Source: Agreia sp. COWG (GTDB taxonomy: Bacteria > Actinomycetota > Actinomycetes > Actinomycetales > Microbacteriaceae). From it: a stretch of 64,000 bases of DNA. The translations under genes and the position numbers were made by a program. Positions 50,022 through 58,725 of the stretch are shown piece by piece. The notes under the pieces were generated by a model, which saw only the letters and a list, made by a program, of their open reading frames with translations, did no database searches and was not told where the DNA came from. Each line of letters starts with the position of its first letter. The stretch's first letter is position 1. The stretch is from NCBI RefSeq assembly GCF_904528075.1, contig NZ_LR882035.1, positions 2,976,001 through 3,040,000 on the forward strand, in the 5' to 3' direction.

Positions 50022-52457
50022 TCAGCCGTCGAGGCGCTTGGCGAGGTACGGCGCCGTCCTGCTCTCCGGATGCTGCGCCACCACGCTCGGCGGCCCCGCC
50101 ACCACAATGCGGCCGCCCTCGTCTCCGCCCGAGGGACCCATGTCGATGACCCAGTCAGACTGGGCGACCACGTACATGTCGTGCTCCACGAGAACGACCG
50201 TGTTGCCGGCATCCACGAGGCCGTCGAGCTGAGCGACGAGCAGCCGCACATCGGCCGGATGCAGCCCCGTCGTCGGCTCGTCGAGCACGTAGAGCGTGTG
50301 GCCGCGGCGGGCCCGCTGCAGCTCGGTCGCCAACTTGATGCGCTGCGCCTCGCCTCCCGAGAGTTCGGTCGCCGGCTGGCCGAGGCGCAGGTAGCCGAGC
50401 CCGACGTTACGCAGGGTATCGAGGCTGCGGGCTGCGGCCGGAACCTCCGCGAGGAACTCGGCGGCGGCATCCACCGTCATCGCCAGCACGTCGGCGATCG
50501 ACGCCTCGCGGTAGCGAACCTCGAGGGTCTCTGCGTTGTAGCGAGAGCCGCCGCAGGTGGGGCAGGGCGCGTAGCTGCCCGGAAGAAAGAGCAGCTCGAC
50601 AGACACGAAGCCCTCTCCGAGGCAGGTCTCGCAGCGTCCGCCGTCGACGTTGAACGAGAAGCGACCCGCGTCGTAGCCCCGGCCCCTGGCCTCGTCGGTC
50701 GCCGCATAGAGCGATCGCACGGCGTCGAAGAGTCCGGTATAGGTCGCGAGATTCGAGCGCGGCGTACGGCCGATCGGCTTCTGGTCGACCTGGACGAGGC
50801 GGTCGACACGCGGCGAGTCGGTGGCGTGCTGGGCCAGGATGCCTCCGACCAGGCTGGACTTGCCCGAACCCGACACCCCGGTCACCGAGGTCAGCACGCC
50901 CAACGGGATGTCGGCATCCAGGCCCGTGATGTTGTGGCGTGAGACGCCTCGCAGCTCGAGCCAGCCGAGCGGTTCGCGCACGGTACGCGCCTCGCCACCG
51001 GCACCCGGCTGCGGGAACAGGAAGGGGCGGGTCACCGAGCCGTCGACCCGCGACAGGCCGTCGACGGGCCCGCTGTGCAGCACGCATCCGCCGCCCGAGC
51101 CGGCACCGGGCCCGACGTCGACGATCCAGTCGGCGCGGCGCACGACATCCATGTTGTGCTCGACGACGAAGACGGAGTTGCCCGACTGACGCAGCTCATC
51201 GAGCACCGCGATGAGGGGCTCGGCATCGGCCGGATGCAGACCGGCCGACGGCTCGTCGAGAACGTAGACGACGCCAAAGAGCCCCGAGCGCAGCTGGGTG
51301 GCGATGCGCAGCCGCTGCATCTCGCCGGGAGAGAGCGTGGGGGTCGCGCGGTGCAGGCTCAGGTAGCCGAGACCGAGGCCCACCAACACCTCGATGCGGG
51401 CGAGCAGGTCCGATGCGATGGTCACGGCCACCTCGGTCAGCTCCCCCGACGACGCGTTCGACTGGGCCGCACCCGCGTTCTTCAGCGACGCCGTGGGGCG
51501 CAGCACCTCGGCGAGCTCGACGAAGGGCAGCTCGTTGAGTTCTGCGATGCTGCGACCGGCGAAGCGCACCGCGAGGGCGGCCACCGTGAGCCCGCTGCCG
51601 CCGCAGAGCGTGCACGGCGCCGTCTCGACGAAGCGCTGGGCTCGGTTTCGCTGCGCTTCGCTCTTCGAGTCGGCGAGGGTGTGCATGATGAAGCTCTTCG
51701 CACTCCAGAACCGCCCCTTGTAGGGCTTCGCCACGCGATCGCGCTGCGGCGTCACCTCGACGACGGGCTGCTCGTCGGTGAAGAGCAACCAGTCGCGGTC
51801 CTTCTTCGGCAGCTCCCGCCACGGTCGGTCGATGTCGTAGCCGAGGCCGGCCGTCACGTCGCGCAGGTTCTTTCCCTGCCAGGCCCCCGGCCACGCGGCG
51901 ATCGCCCCGTCGCGGATGCTGAGGGCCGGGTCGTGCACGGCCGTCGCCTCGGTCACGTCGTGCGCGATGCCGAGGCCGTGGCAGCGGGGGCATGCGCCGG
52001 CCGCCGTATTCGGGGAGAAGGAGTCCGACTCGAGCCGGCCCGCGGCATCCGGCGGATAGGTGCCGGCGCGCGAATAGAGCATGCGCGAGAGATTCGAGAG
52101 GGTGGTGAGGGTGCCGACCGTGGAACGCGAGCTGGCCGAGCCGCGGCGCTGCTGAAGGGCGACGGCCGGCGGCAGACCGGTGATCTCGTCGACGTGCGGG
52201 GTGTTGCCCTGGGCGATGAGGCGACGCGCGTAGGGCGCGACCGACTCCAGGAACCGGCGCTGCGCCTCGCCGAAGATCGTGCCGAAGGCCAGCGACGACT
52301 TGCCCGAGCCCGAGACTCCGGTGAAGGCCACGATACGATCTCGCGGCACGTCGACATCGACGTTCTGCAGGTTGTTCTCGCGAGCGCCGCGCACCCGCAC
52401 GAAGCCGGGCTCGGCGGATGAGATGGGCTGGTTGGAGTCTGTCTGCACCGGCTCCAT
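50022..52457 (-). CDS. Short UvrA-like ABC ATPase (UvrA2 type)
   Basis: 811 residues. Two ABC nucleotide-binding halves: [15 protein letters not shown] and [15 protein letters not shown] (Walker A), signature [12 protein letters not shown] and [12 protein letters not shown], and the zinc-type CxxC pairs ([34 protein letters not shown]). It is about 130 residues shorter than housekeeping UvrA, and the N-terminal insertion that binds UvrB is reduced. Such paralogues act in drug resistance or damage tolerance rather than standard excision. Located beside the hsp20 promoter but transcribed separately. Confidence 0.85.
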   Translation of the reverse strand: MEPVQTDSNQPISSAEPGFVRVRGARENNLQNVDVDVPRDRIVAFTGVSGSGKSSLAFGTIFGEAQRRFLESVAPYARRLIAQGNTPHVDEITGLPPAVALQQRRGSASSRSTVGTLTTLSNLSRMLYSRAGTYPPDAAGRLESDSFSPNTAAGACPRCHGLGIAHDVTEATAVHDPALSIRDGAIAAWPGAWQGKNLRDVTAGLGYDIDRPWRELPKKDRDWLLFTDEQPVVEVTPQRDRVAKPYKGRFWSAKSFIMHTLADSKSEAQRNRAQRFVETAPCTLCGGSGLTVAALAVRFAGRSIAELNELPFVELAEVLRPTASLKNAGAAQSNASSGELTEVAVTIASDLLARIEVLVGLGLGYLSLHRATPTLSPGEMQRLRIATQLRSGLFGVVYVLDEPSAGLHPADAEPLIAVLDELRQSGNSVFVVEHNMDVVRRADWIVDVGPGAGSGGGCVLHSGPVDGLSRVDGSVTRPFLFPQPGAGGEARTVREPLGWLELRGVSRHNITGLDADIPLGVLTSVTGVSGSGKSSLVGGILAQHATDSPRVDRLVQVDQKPIGRTPRSNLATYTGLFDAVRSLYAATDEARGRGYDAGRFSFNVDGGRCETCLGEGFVSVELLFLPGSYAPCPTCGGSRYNAETLEVRYREASIADVLAMTVDAAAEFLAEVPAAARSLDTLRNVGLGYLRLGQPATELSGGEAQRIKLATELQRARRGHTLYVLDEPTTGLHPADVRLLVAQLDGLVDAGNTVVLVEHDMYVVAQSDWVIDMGPSGGDEGGRIVVAGPPSVVAQHPESRTAPYLAKRLDG

Positions 52458-52537
52458 CGTATGTGCGGGCGGCGACGGAGCGTCCCCCCTTGCGCAGATG
52501 CCGCCGTGTCTACCGCCGCCGATCTAGGCTCGACGAC

Positions 52538-52858
52538 ATGATCATCGTGGAGTCCGACGAGCGCGACAGCACGTGGGAGCAGCACAGCTCGACCTTCAGG
52601 GTCTATTTCGCCACTGTCCCCGACTGCTCCGTGCGCACGATCGATGTGTCGGATGCGACGTTCACCGAGGCGTTCGCCTGGGCGCGCGCCGAAGCGAGTG
52701 ACGACGAGACCATTGCGGTCGCCCTCATCGGCACCGACAACCGCGGGCTGCGCGGCCTGACCTGGCTGTTCGGCATGGACCCGAACGATTCCTCGGAATC
52801 GGAGCGGCACGACCGGATGTTCACCGAGATGTACGAGGAGCGCCTCGGTCGGGCGTAG
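52538..52858 (+). CDS. Small conserved protein, paralogue of 43569-43856
   Basis: 106 residues from ATG 52538. Alpha-beta protein: HSSTFRVYFATVPDCSVRTIDVSDATFTEAFAWARAEASDDETIAVALIGTDNRGLRGLTWLFGMDPND parallels the 43569 product (FRVYF, E-W helix, RGLxWL.G). No membrane or export signal. Role unknown; the pair may be a domain family of the genus. Confidence 0.6.
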   Translation: MIIVESDERDSTWEQHSSTFRVYFATVPDCSVRTIDVSDATFTEAFAWARAEASDDETIAVALIGTDNRGLRGLTWLFGMDPNDSSESERHDRMFTEMYEERLGRA

Positions 52859-52900
52859 GGCTGGCCGAGCTCGCCCAGCTGCCGCTACCCGTCACCGAGG

Positions 52901-52948
52901 TGCGGAGAATGGTTGCCTCGACGCGGTCTGAAGCAACCATTCTCCGCA
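52901..52948. repeat. REP-type hairpin, 16-bp perfect arms
   Basis: TGCGGAGAATGGTTGC (52901-52916) pairs perfectly with GCAACCATTCTCCGCA (52933-52948). It is the sister of the element at 53667-53716 (shared GTGCGGAGAA boundary and GTCAC flank) and lies between convergent genes. Confidence 0.8.
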
Positions 52949-52975
52949 TCTCGATGCACGGGGTCGCCCACCTCG

Positions 52976-53467
52976 TCAGACGCCGGCGCGCAGATCTGCC
53001 GCGAAGCTCGCGACCCTCGACTGCAGCGACGCGATGCGCGCGAGGCGGGCCGCCTCCACGTCGAAGCCGATGTAGGCCATCGCCGGCTTCGTGCGCACAT
53101 TGCGGGAGCACTCGAACTCGGAGCACACGAGGGTGCCGACGGTGTCGCCCTTACGACCGGCGGCCCCGGCACGGCGGGCGCTGAAGAACACCACGTCGTT
53201 CGGCAGCTGCACGTCCTGGCACCATGTGCACTGGGCACGGGAGGTCGGTCGCGCATCGGCCTGCTGCAGCATCACACCCACGGGTTCGTCGCCCACGGGC
53301 ACCACGATGTAGGCGCGCCGCGGACGCTTCGGTTCGCTCCAGCCCAGATAGTCCAGCCTCGCGAAGTCGATAGCGTCGAAGCCCGCCGGCAGCGTGAGGT
53401 CCGCCAGTTCCTTGCGTGAGGCATTCACGAAGGAGCCGCGGATGGTCGCGTCGTTCAAAGAAAACAT
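52976..53467 (-). CDS. FBP-domain zinc protein (EF-G-binding/FusB-C-like)
   Basis: 163 residues. After a helical leader, a treble-clef zinc domain with Cys pairs CTWC (about 82-85) and CSEFEC (about 115-120): RPTSRAQCTWCQDVQL and TLVCSEFECSRNVRTKP. This is the FBP domain found in fusidic-acid-resistance FusB/FusC proteins, where it binds EF-G; bacterial stand-alone FBP proteins may rescue stalled translation. Cytosolic. No operon partner. Confidence 0.8.
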   Translation of the reverse strand: MFSLNDATIRGSFVNASRKELADLTLPAGFDAIDFARLDYLGWSEPKRPRRAYIVVPVGDEPVGVMLQQADARPTSRAQCTWCQDVQLPNDVVFFSARRAGAAGRKGDTVGTLVCSEFECSRNVRTKPAMAYIGFDVEAARLARIASLQSRVASFAADLRAGV

Positions 53468-53746
53468 GTGATTTCGTCGATTCGTTTCGTTTCGGCCCGC
53501 GGCGCAGAGCGCGCGAGCACATATCCATTCGGACGGCGGGAAACGGGGCTATCTGATGCCGGCGAAACGACCGCCGGCAACCCCCTCATGCCCGAGGGGC
53601 ATCACGATCGAGTGGGAGGAACTCACGACTCCACACTAGTCACCGCTACATCTCGCTCGCAGCGAGGTGCGGAGAACGGCCGCCTCACCACGCCGTGAGG
53701 CGGCCACTCTCCGCACTTCGGTGACTAAGCGCCACAGAATAGGAAC
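53468..53746. other. Intergenic hairpin-rich region
   Basis: No gene supported: the one open frame is low complexity and crosses two hairpins. GCCGGCG/CGCCGGC (53558-53578) and CCCCTC/GAGGGG (53582-53599) form adjacent stems, followed by the REP element at 53667-53716. It carries the promoter of the esterase gene at 53747. Confidence 0.5.
53667..53716. repeat. REP-type hairpin, 22-bp arms, near the esterase start
   Basis: Arms 53667-53688 and 53695-53716 match at 20 of 22 positions with a 6-nt loop. Its outer word GTGCGGAGAA recurs in the element at 52901-52948, so these are two copies of a dispersed repeat. It ends 30 bp before the esterase gene, unusually close. Confidence 0.8.
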
Positions 53747-54649
53747 ATGGTCACCGTTCCCAGCAGCATCGTTGCCCCCGCACTGCGCCTCATTCGCGCG
53801 AACCGCACGTTCGTGTCGGCCGACGAAGCTCGGCGTCACGTGCGCCGACGCGAGCTTCGACCCACACGGTACGGGCCGCCGCGGCAGCTGCATCCGGATG
53901 TTCGGGTCGACATCGAGCACCGCGACGGCTGGCCCGTCTATACGATCCGCCCGCGCAACGGCTCGCCGACCGGCAGCCTGGTCTACGTGCACGGCGGCGG
54001 CTGGGTCAATCAGATCGTGCTGCAGCACTGGCAACTCGCCGCGCAGATCGCCGCCGAGGCGAACACCACCGTGACCGTGCCGATCTACCCGCTCGTGCCC
54101 TTCGGCACGGCGGCCGAGGTCGCGTCGTACCTCGTCGACCTCGTGCGCCACAACATCGCGTCCTACGGCAGCACGAGCATCGGCGGAGACTCGGCCGGCG
54201 GCCAGATCTCGCTCTCGGTGGCGCTGGCACTGCGCGACGAGCACGGCATCACGCTTCCGCGCACCGTGCTGATCTCGCCCGCGCTCGACCTCACATGGGA
54301 CAACCCGATGATCCCCGTCGTGCAGCCGACCGATCCGTGGCTGGCCACCCCGGGCGGCAAGGTGTTCGCCGAGTACTGGCGCGGAGACCGCGACCTGCGC
54401 GATCCCGTGGTCAGTCCTCTGTTCGGAGACCTCGCCGGCCTGGGGCCGATCACGCTCTTCTCCGGCACCCGAGACGTGCTGAACCCCGATGCCCGGCTGC
54501 TCGTCGACAAGGCGGCGGCATCCGGCGTGGGCCTCGACTTTCACGAGAGGCCGGGCCAGCTGCACGTCTATCCGCTGCTGCCCACGATGGTCGGGCGCGA
54601 GGCCCGCGCCATCATCGTGTCTCGCATCCGGAGCGCGCAGGCGGACTGA
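53747..54649 (+). CDS. Alpha/beta hydrolase, hormone-sensitive lipase family
   Basis: 300 residues. Oxyanion motif HGGGW, nucleophile S149 in GGDSAGGQ, acid in SGTRDVLNPD and His in GQLHVYPL: a full triad. A helical lid-like N-terminus (residues 1-45) precedes it. Member of the HSL esterase/lipase branch, distinct from the esterase at 16152 (GDSAG versus GHSAG). Cytosolic, single gene ending at a perfect hairpin. Confidence 0.9.
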   Translation: MVTVPSSIVAPALRLIRANRTFVSADEARRHVRRRELRPTRYGPPRQLHPDVRVDIEHRDGWPVYTIRPRNGSPTGSLVYVHGGGWVNQIVLQHWQLAAQIAAEANTTVTVPIYPLVPFGTAAEVASYLVDLVRHNIASYGSTSIGGDSAGGQISLSVALALRDEHGITLPRTVLISPALDLTWDNPMIPVVQPTDPWLATPGGKVFAEYWRGDRDLRDPVVSPLFGDLAGLGPITLFSGTRDVLNPDARLLVDKAAASGVGLDFHERPGQLHVYPLLPTMVGREARAIIVSRIRSAQAD

Positions 54650-54663
54650 CGGGCCGGGCCGGA

Positions 54664-54697
54664 TGCGGGGCCGGTGGTGCCAGCGACCGGCCCCGCA
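54664..54697. terminator. Bidirectional terminator between esterase and terC
   Basis: TGCGGGGCCGGT (54664-54675) pairs perfectly with ACCGGCCCCGCA (54686-54697) across a 10-nt loop, between convergent genes. Confidence 0.8.
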
Positions 54698-54702
54698 GCC
54701 GG

Positions 54703-55716
54703 TTAGACCTGGCCGTTCTTCGCGTCTTCGGCCACCTGGGCCTGATCGCGACGAGCATCACCGCGGGTCTTGCGCAGGCTCAGCACCGTGGCCACCGTGA
54801 TGGTGAGTCCGATGAAAACCAGGGAGAACCAGATGGGGATCTCGGGCACCCAGAGCAGTGGCTCGCCACCGTTGATGAACGGCAGCTCGTTGACGTGCAG
54901 CGCGTGGAAGACCAGCTTGACCCCGATGAAGGCCAGGATGACGGCAAGGCCCTGGGCCAGGTAGACGAGACGCTCGAGCAATCCTCCGATGAGGAAGAAG
55001 AGCTGGCGCAGTCCCATGAGCGCAAACGCGTTGGCGGTGAACACGATGTACGCCTCGTTGGTGAGGCCATAGATGGCGGGGATGGAGTCGACCGCGAAGA
55101 CCAGGTCGATGAAGCCGATGGCCACGATCGTGAGCAGCATCGGGGTGAACCAGCGCTTGCCGTCGATCTTCACCGAGATCTTGTCGCTGTGGTAGTCGTC
55201 GGTGATCGGCAGGATGCGGCGGGCCAGCTTCACGATCTTGCCATTGGCCGGGTCGCTCTCGTGGTTCGAGAAGGCCTGGCGGTAGGCGAGCACCAGAAGC
55301 AAAGCACCGAAGATGTAGAAGATCCACGAGAAGTTGTCGATGAGCGTCGCGCCGACGGCGATGAAGGCACCGCGCATGATGAGCGCGATGATGATGCCGA
55401 TCATCAGCACCTTCTGCTGATACGCCTTCGGCACGGCGAAGCCCGTCATCACGATGAGGAACACGAAGAGGTTGTCGATCGACAGCGCCTTTTCGGTGAG
55501 GTACCCGGCGAAGTACTCGCCGCCGAAGTTCCAGCCCGAGACCATGCCGATTCCCACTCCGAAGAGCAGGGCGAGGCTGATGTAGAAGACCGACCAGCGA
55601 GCGGACTCCGCGATCGTGGGCTCGTGGGGCTTTCGCACGTGGGCGAAGAATTCGTAGACGAAGAAGGCGATCGTCACCGCGATGGTGATGATCCAGATGA
55701 GGGGCGTGATGGCCAT
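54703..55716 (-). CDS. terC: TerC-family membrane protein (Mn2+ exporter type)
   Basis: 337 residues from ATG 55716 (GGAG six bases upstream; ATG 55728 lacks a site). Eight or nine helices with the TerC landmarks FFVYEFFAHVRKP, LSIDNLFVFLIVMTGFAVP and VFAVDSIPAIYGLTNE, where the conserved intramembrane Asp residues bind metal. TerC/Alx proteins export manganese, some with Ca. A yybP-ykoY manganese riboswitch in the leader supports that role and argues against the historical tellurite-resistance label. Confidence 0.92.
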   Translation of the reverse strand: MAITPLIWIITIAVTIAFFVYEFFAHVRKPHEPTIAESARWSVFYISLALLFGVGIGMVSGWNFGGEYFAGYLTEKALSIDNLFVFLIVMTGFAVPKAYQQKVLMIGIIIALIMRGAFIAVGATLIDNFSWIFYIFGALLLVLAYRQAFSNHESDPANGKIVKLARRILPITDDYHSDKISVKIDGKRWFTPMLLTIVAIGFIDLVFAVDSIPAIYGLTNEAYIVFTANAFALMGLRQLFFLIGGLLERLVYLAQGLAVILAFIGVKLVFHALHVNELPFINGGEPLLWVPEIPIWFSLVFIGLTITVATVLSLRKTRGDARRDQAQVAEDAKNGQV

Positions 55717-55724
55717 AGGGGTCT

Positions 55725-55852
55725 CCATGGTCGGGTGTAGACGGACCAAGGTCTCTTCCACCCTCAGAACGAGGGCCGGCGACCCGGAATCCAACGATGG
55801 ATCCGTATTGACGAGTCAGCCGTGCGGGAATACTCCCCTTGCGGCGTCAAGT
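55725..55852 (-). promoter_or_regulatory. yybP-ykoY manganese riboswitch of terC
   Basis: Read on the minus strand the leader contains the class hallmarks in order: AAGGGGAGTA (55840-55831), TCGTCAATACG (near 55812-55802) and GAGACCTT (55755-55748), closed by a P1 stem CAAGG/CCTTG (55841-55837 with 55751-55747). The 3' P1 strand can alternatively pair CCTTGGTC (55751-55744) with GACCATGG (55732-55725), a stem that overlaps the GGAG ribosome site; so ligand-stabilised P1 would free translation. Class identity is from motif recognition; the switch mechanism is inference. Confidence 0.85.
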
Positions 55853-55914
55853 CTATCCCTAGAAACGCCCCTGGCGACAGTGGAGAGTACAGCTACCGAC
55901 AGCTAGGAGAAAAA

Positions 55915-56403
55915 ATGTCAGATTCATCCGCAGACGTCGCCAAGGTCGCCGAACTGATCAAGCAGTTCCGCTTCGCCATGGTGACCACCGTCGATTCGCT
56001 CGGCCAGCTCGTCGCCCGCCCCATGACCGTGCAGGAGGCCGAGTTCGACGGCGACCTGTGGTTCATCGCGTCGAAGACGTCGCACGAGGTCGCCGAGCTG
56101 GGGATCAACCCCGTGGCGGGCGTGTCCTTCGCGTCGAACGACACGTGGGTCTCGCTGACCGGCACCGCAGAGCAGGTAGACGACGCCGCAAGACTGAAGG
56201 AGTACTGGAACCCCTGGGTCGAGGCGTGGTTCCCCGACGGGCCCGACGACCCCAACGTCACTCTGGTGAAGTTCACCGCTTCAGGTGCCGAGTACTGGGA
56301 CAGCCCCGGCGGACGCATCGCCTCGGTGATCAGTTTCGTGAAGTCGAAGGTCACAGGGAACGTGGGCGACGTGGGCGAGAACGGCAAGGTCGACCTCGAC
56401 TGA
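55915..56403 (+). CDS. General stress protein, pyridoxamine-oxidase fold
   Basis: 162 residues; TAGGAGA before ATG 55915. Split-barrel flavin fold of the GSP26 type: FRFAMVTTVDSLGQLVARPMTVQEAEFDGDLWFIASKTS, VAELGINPVAGVSFASNDTWVSLTG, WNPWVEAWFPDGPDDPNVTLVKF. Homologues bind FMN, FAD or F420 and are stress-induced. Divergent from the terC leader. Cytosolic. Confidence 0.88.
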   Translation: MSDSSADVAKVAELIKQFRFAMVTTVDSLGQLVARPMTVQEAEFDGDLWFIASKTSHEVAELGINPVAGVSFASNDTWVSLTGTAEQVDDAARLKEYWNPWVEAWFPDGPDDPNVTLVKFTASGAEYWDSPGGRIASVISFVKSKVTGNVGDVGENGKVDLD

Positions 56404-56434
56404 TCTGCACACCGCAGACCGAGCCGCACGCAGA

Positions 56435-56468
56435 AGAATGGCCCGCCACTGTTGTGGCGGGCCATTCT
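56435..56468. terminator. Perfect 15-bp hairpin between convergent genes
   Basis: AGAATGGCCCGCCAC (56435-56449) pairs with GTGGCGGGCCATTCT (56454-56468) around TGTT; it serves the stress gene (left) and the lipoprotein gene (right). Confidence 0.85.
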
Positions 56469-56507
56469 CGTCTGTCTTGCTCCGCTTGTTGCGGAGAAGT
56501 CAGGTGA

Positions 56508-57182
56508 CTACTTCGTGTTGACCGTGATCTTCGCGATACCCACGAGCAGTCCGGCCTTGACGGCGTCGGTCTTGAAGGTGTCGTCGAGGAGCTTCGCGGC
56601 GTCGGCCGAGATGTGCACCGTGGTGCCCTCGAGGATGGCAGTGTCGTTCGGGCCGGTCTGCAGCGGCTTCAGGGTTCCACCGTGAAGGTCGAACAGCAGG
56701 GCCTGCGTGACGGCGGTGGTTCCGTTTACAGCGACGTCACCGTAGAGCTTCGAGGTGCCGGGGTCGATCGTGAAGTTGGTGAGGTCGACGACCGTGGAGC
56801 CGGCGGTGAGCGAGAAGCCCGAGCCCTCGTGCTTGATCGTGCCCTGAACGTAGGGGCGGTACTTCTGGGCGGGGTCGTAGTAGTCCACGTTGCCGCCGGT
56901 GATCGGGAAGTGCAGCGAACCATCGGTCAGCGTGGCGGTTCCGACGGTGCCGGGGGTCAGGCCCAGGCTCGTCAGCGCAGCGGCGAAGTCGGCGTCGAGG
57001 AGGACGGCGGTGTCGACACCCGAGAGCGAAGGGATCGATGCGACCGGCGTCGGCGTGGAGGAAGCGGAGGAGGTGGGGGCCGACGAGGTGGAGTCGGAGC
57101 TGGTCGAGGAGCAGGCGGCCATCGAGACGGCCAGAACGCCGACGGTCACGAGACCGAGGGTTGCTTTTGCGAAGTTGCGCAT
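56508..57182 (-). CDS. Lipoprotein of unknown function
   Basis: 224 residues from ATG 57182. Signal peptide with lipobox MAAC (about Cys22), a Ser/Thr linker, then a beta-rich domain: GVDTAVLLDADFAAALTSLGLTPGTVGTATLTDGSLHFPITGGNVDYY, SGFSLTAGSTVVDLTNFTIDPGTSKLYGDVAVNGTT, and PLQTGPNDTAILEGTTVHISADAAKLLDDTF. No enzymatic motif; the repeated strand pattern suggests a binding or adhesin-like domain. Single gene. Confidence 0.7.
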   Translation of the reverse strand: MRNFAKATLGLVTVGVLAVSMAACSSTSSDSTSSAPTSSASSTPTPVASIPSLSGVDTAVLLDADFAAALTSLGLTPGTVGTATLTDGSLHFPITGGNVDYYDPAQKYRPYVQGTIKHEGSGFSLTAGSTVVDLTNFTIDPGTSKLYGDVAVNGTTAVTQALLFDLHGGTLKPLQTGPNDTAILEGTTVHISADAAKLLDDTFKTDAVKAGLLVGIAKITVNTK

Positions 57183-57322
57183 GAGATGAATTTCCTTTGC
57201 TGGGAGGTGTTGCGGACACGAATGATTCGCCGCCCCCTCGAGATCGGATTGGTCGCGCATGAAATCAGTTGCACCCGATGGTTCCTGCGGCGGCAATTCC
57301 GCAGAGGACTTACGGTTGGTGC

Positions 57323-57736
57323 ATGGCCCACGCCCCCACGGTTCTCTTCGTCTGCATCCACAATGCCGGCCGCTCCCAGATGGCCGCCGGCTATATGACA
57401 GCCCTCTCCGGCGGCGCGGTCACGGTACGCTCGGGCGGCTCGGAGCCGGGCCACGAGATCAACCCCGTCGCCATCCGGGCCATGGCCGAAGAGGGTATCG
57501 ATATCTCGCAGGGGGTGCCCCAGCTCATGACCACCGAGGCCGTTCGCGATTCCGATGTCGTGATCACGATGGGCTGCGGTGACGTGTGCCCGATCTTCCC
57601 CGGCAAGCGCTACGAAGATTGGGAGCTCGCCGACCCGAAGGGCAGGCAACTCGACGAGGTCCGACCCATTCGCGACGACATCAGGGCTCGAGTCACGGCG
57701 CTGCTGAGTGAAATTCTGCCTTTGTCAAGGGCATAG
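57323..57736 (+). CDS. arsC: Mycothiol/thioredoxin-type arsenate reductase ArsC
   Basis: 137 residues. Low-molecular-weight-phosphatase fold with C11-x5-R17 (CIHNAGRS) and the redox loop MGCGDVCPIFPGKRYEDWELADPKGR, whose second Cys pair marks arsenate reductases of the Corynebacterium ArsC1' group. Reduces arsenate to arsenite through mycothiol or thioredoxin. No ars efflux genes are adjacent. Confidence 0.88.
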   Translation: MAHAPTVLFVCIHNAGRSQMAAGYMTALSGGAVTVRSGGSEPGHEINPVAIRAMAEEGIDISQGVPQLMTTEAVRDSDVVITMGCGDVCPIFPGKRYEDWELADPKGRQLDEVRPIRDDIRARVTALLSEILPLSRA

Positions 57737-57829
57737 CCCCCACAGACTCCGCGGCCTACTTTCGGGCAAGCGATGCAGAGCGTGGTGCCGACGAAGGCCC
57801 CACTTGTTGCATGGCACGGGGGAGTTCAG

Positions 57830-58141
57830 ATGTCTATTTCGGGGGAAATACAGCTGCCAGTCGAGGACGCGATGCGCGCCACGCTGGTTTCAGTGGCGGC
57901 GGGGGATGTGATTGCCTTCGGCGCCCTGTACGACCATCTCGCACTGGCCACGTACACCGTCTGCAGGGTGTGGAGCCGCCAGCCGTTCGATGTGGCGATG
58001 CAGAAGACCTGGTTGTTCGTCTGGGTGAACGCGGCGACGCTCTGCCTGCGGCCCTCACCCACGCGCATGGTCATCCTCGATGTCGCCTACGCGATGTCCT
58101 GCTCGTCGGCGTCGCCGGATGGGCGACGACGAGCAGGATGA
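57830..58141 (+). CDS. Truncated sigma-factor region-2-like protein
   Basis: 103 residues from ATG 57830. After a short leader, VAAGDVIAFGALYDHLALATYTVCRVWSRQPFDVAMQKTWLFVWVNAATLCLRPSPTRMVILDVAYAM follows the region 2 order of SigK-like ECF factors (AFxxLYD, then the Q-x-x-F/W-xxVW-xxAA-x-x-P segment). Region 4 is missing entirely and the end reads into the next gene by an ATGA overlap. It might be a remnant, a sigma-binding decoy or a new small factor. Confidence 0.55.
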   Translation: MSISGEIQLPVEDAMRATLVSVAAGDVIAFGALYDHLALATYTVCRVWSRQPFDVAMQKTWLFVWVNAATLCLRPSPTRMVILDVAYAMSCSSASPDGRRRAG

Positions 58142-58725
58142 CTTGGGCCGAGAGCCGCCACCTGGCGGCACCTCTGTCGAGCATCGATCTTCTGCTCGAT
58201 GAGGCCAGCGAAGACGCTGTGCGCCGTGACTGGGATGCACTCGAGCACGCAGGCTTCTCGAGCCTCGGGGCTCACACATCGGCGAGCAACCGGCCGCACA
58301 TCACGCTGCTCGCGGCGCCATCGCCCTTGGTGCTGGCGCATCCGATCGTGGCCTCGCTCCCTCTGCGGGTGGGCATCGGCGCGCCCGTGCTGTTCGGCGC
58401 GGGAGATCGGCGGGTGCTCGCGCGCGTCGTCACGCCGACGGCCGAACTGCTCGCACTGCACGCAACCGCCTACGCCGCCGCCGGCCTCGCCGAACGACCG
58501 GCCGACCCGCACACGCCACCCGGGGCGTGGATGCCGCACGTGACGCTGGCCCGCCGCATCCGGCTCGAGACGCTGGGCGAGGCGCTGCGCCTCCTCGGCG
58601 ACGAGATCGACGCCGAGGTCGTCGAGATGCGGCGCTGGGATCCGACGGACCACACGGTGACGCCGGTCGCGACGGTGCCGCCGAGGTCGATGTCAGATGG
58701 GGCGAGCGGCGGATTCGAGCACTAG
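58138..58725 (+). CDS. 2'-5' RNA ligase/cyclic phosphodiesterase-like protein
   Basis: 195 residues from an ATG that overlaps the preceding stop. Two H-x-T motifs, HITLLA and HVTLAR, about 90 residues apart, define the 2H phosphoesterase superfamily; ASNRPHITLLAAPSPL and WMPHVTLARRIRLETLGEAL are the two half-domains. Members open 2',3'-cyclic phosphates or ligate RNA 2'-5'. Translationally coupled to the sigma-like protein; its stop overlaps the convergent DUF998 gene by four bases. Confidence 0.82.
   Translation: MTWAESRHLAAPLSSIDLLLDEASEDAVRRDWDALEHAGFSSLGAHTSASNRPHITLLAAPSPLVLAHPIVASLPLRVGIGAPVLFGAGDRRVLARVVTPTAELLALHATAYAAAGLAERPADPHTPPGAWMPHVTLARRIRLETLGEALRLLGDEIDAEVVEMRRWDPTDHTVTPVATVPPRSMSDGASGGFEH

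Noticed and set aside
53468..53698. 76-residue open frame before the second esterase
   Set aside because: It spans two hairpins and a REP element, its composition is unlike the neighbours and it has no ribosome site.
54703..55716. Reading TerC as tellurite resistance
   Set aside because: No other ter genes are present, and the manganese riboswitch upstream points to Mn export.
57811..58137. N-terminal extension of the RNA ligase-like protein back to 57811
   Set aside because: The extension is a shadow of the sigma-like gene in another frame; the H-x-T domain begins after 58138 where ATG overlaps TGA.
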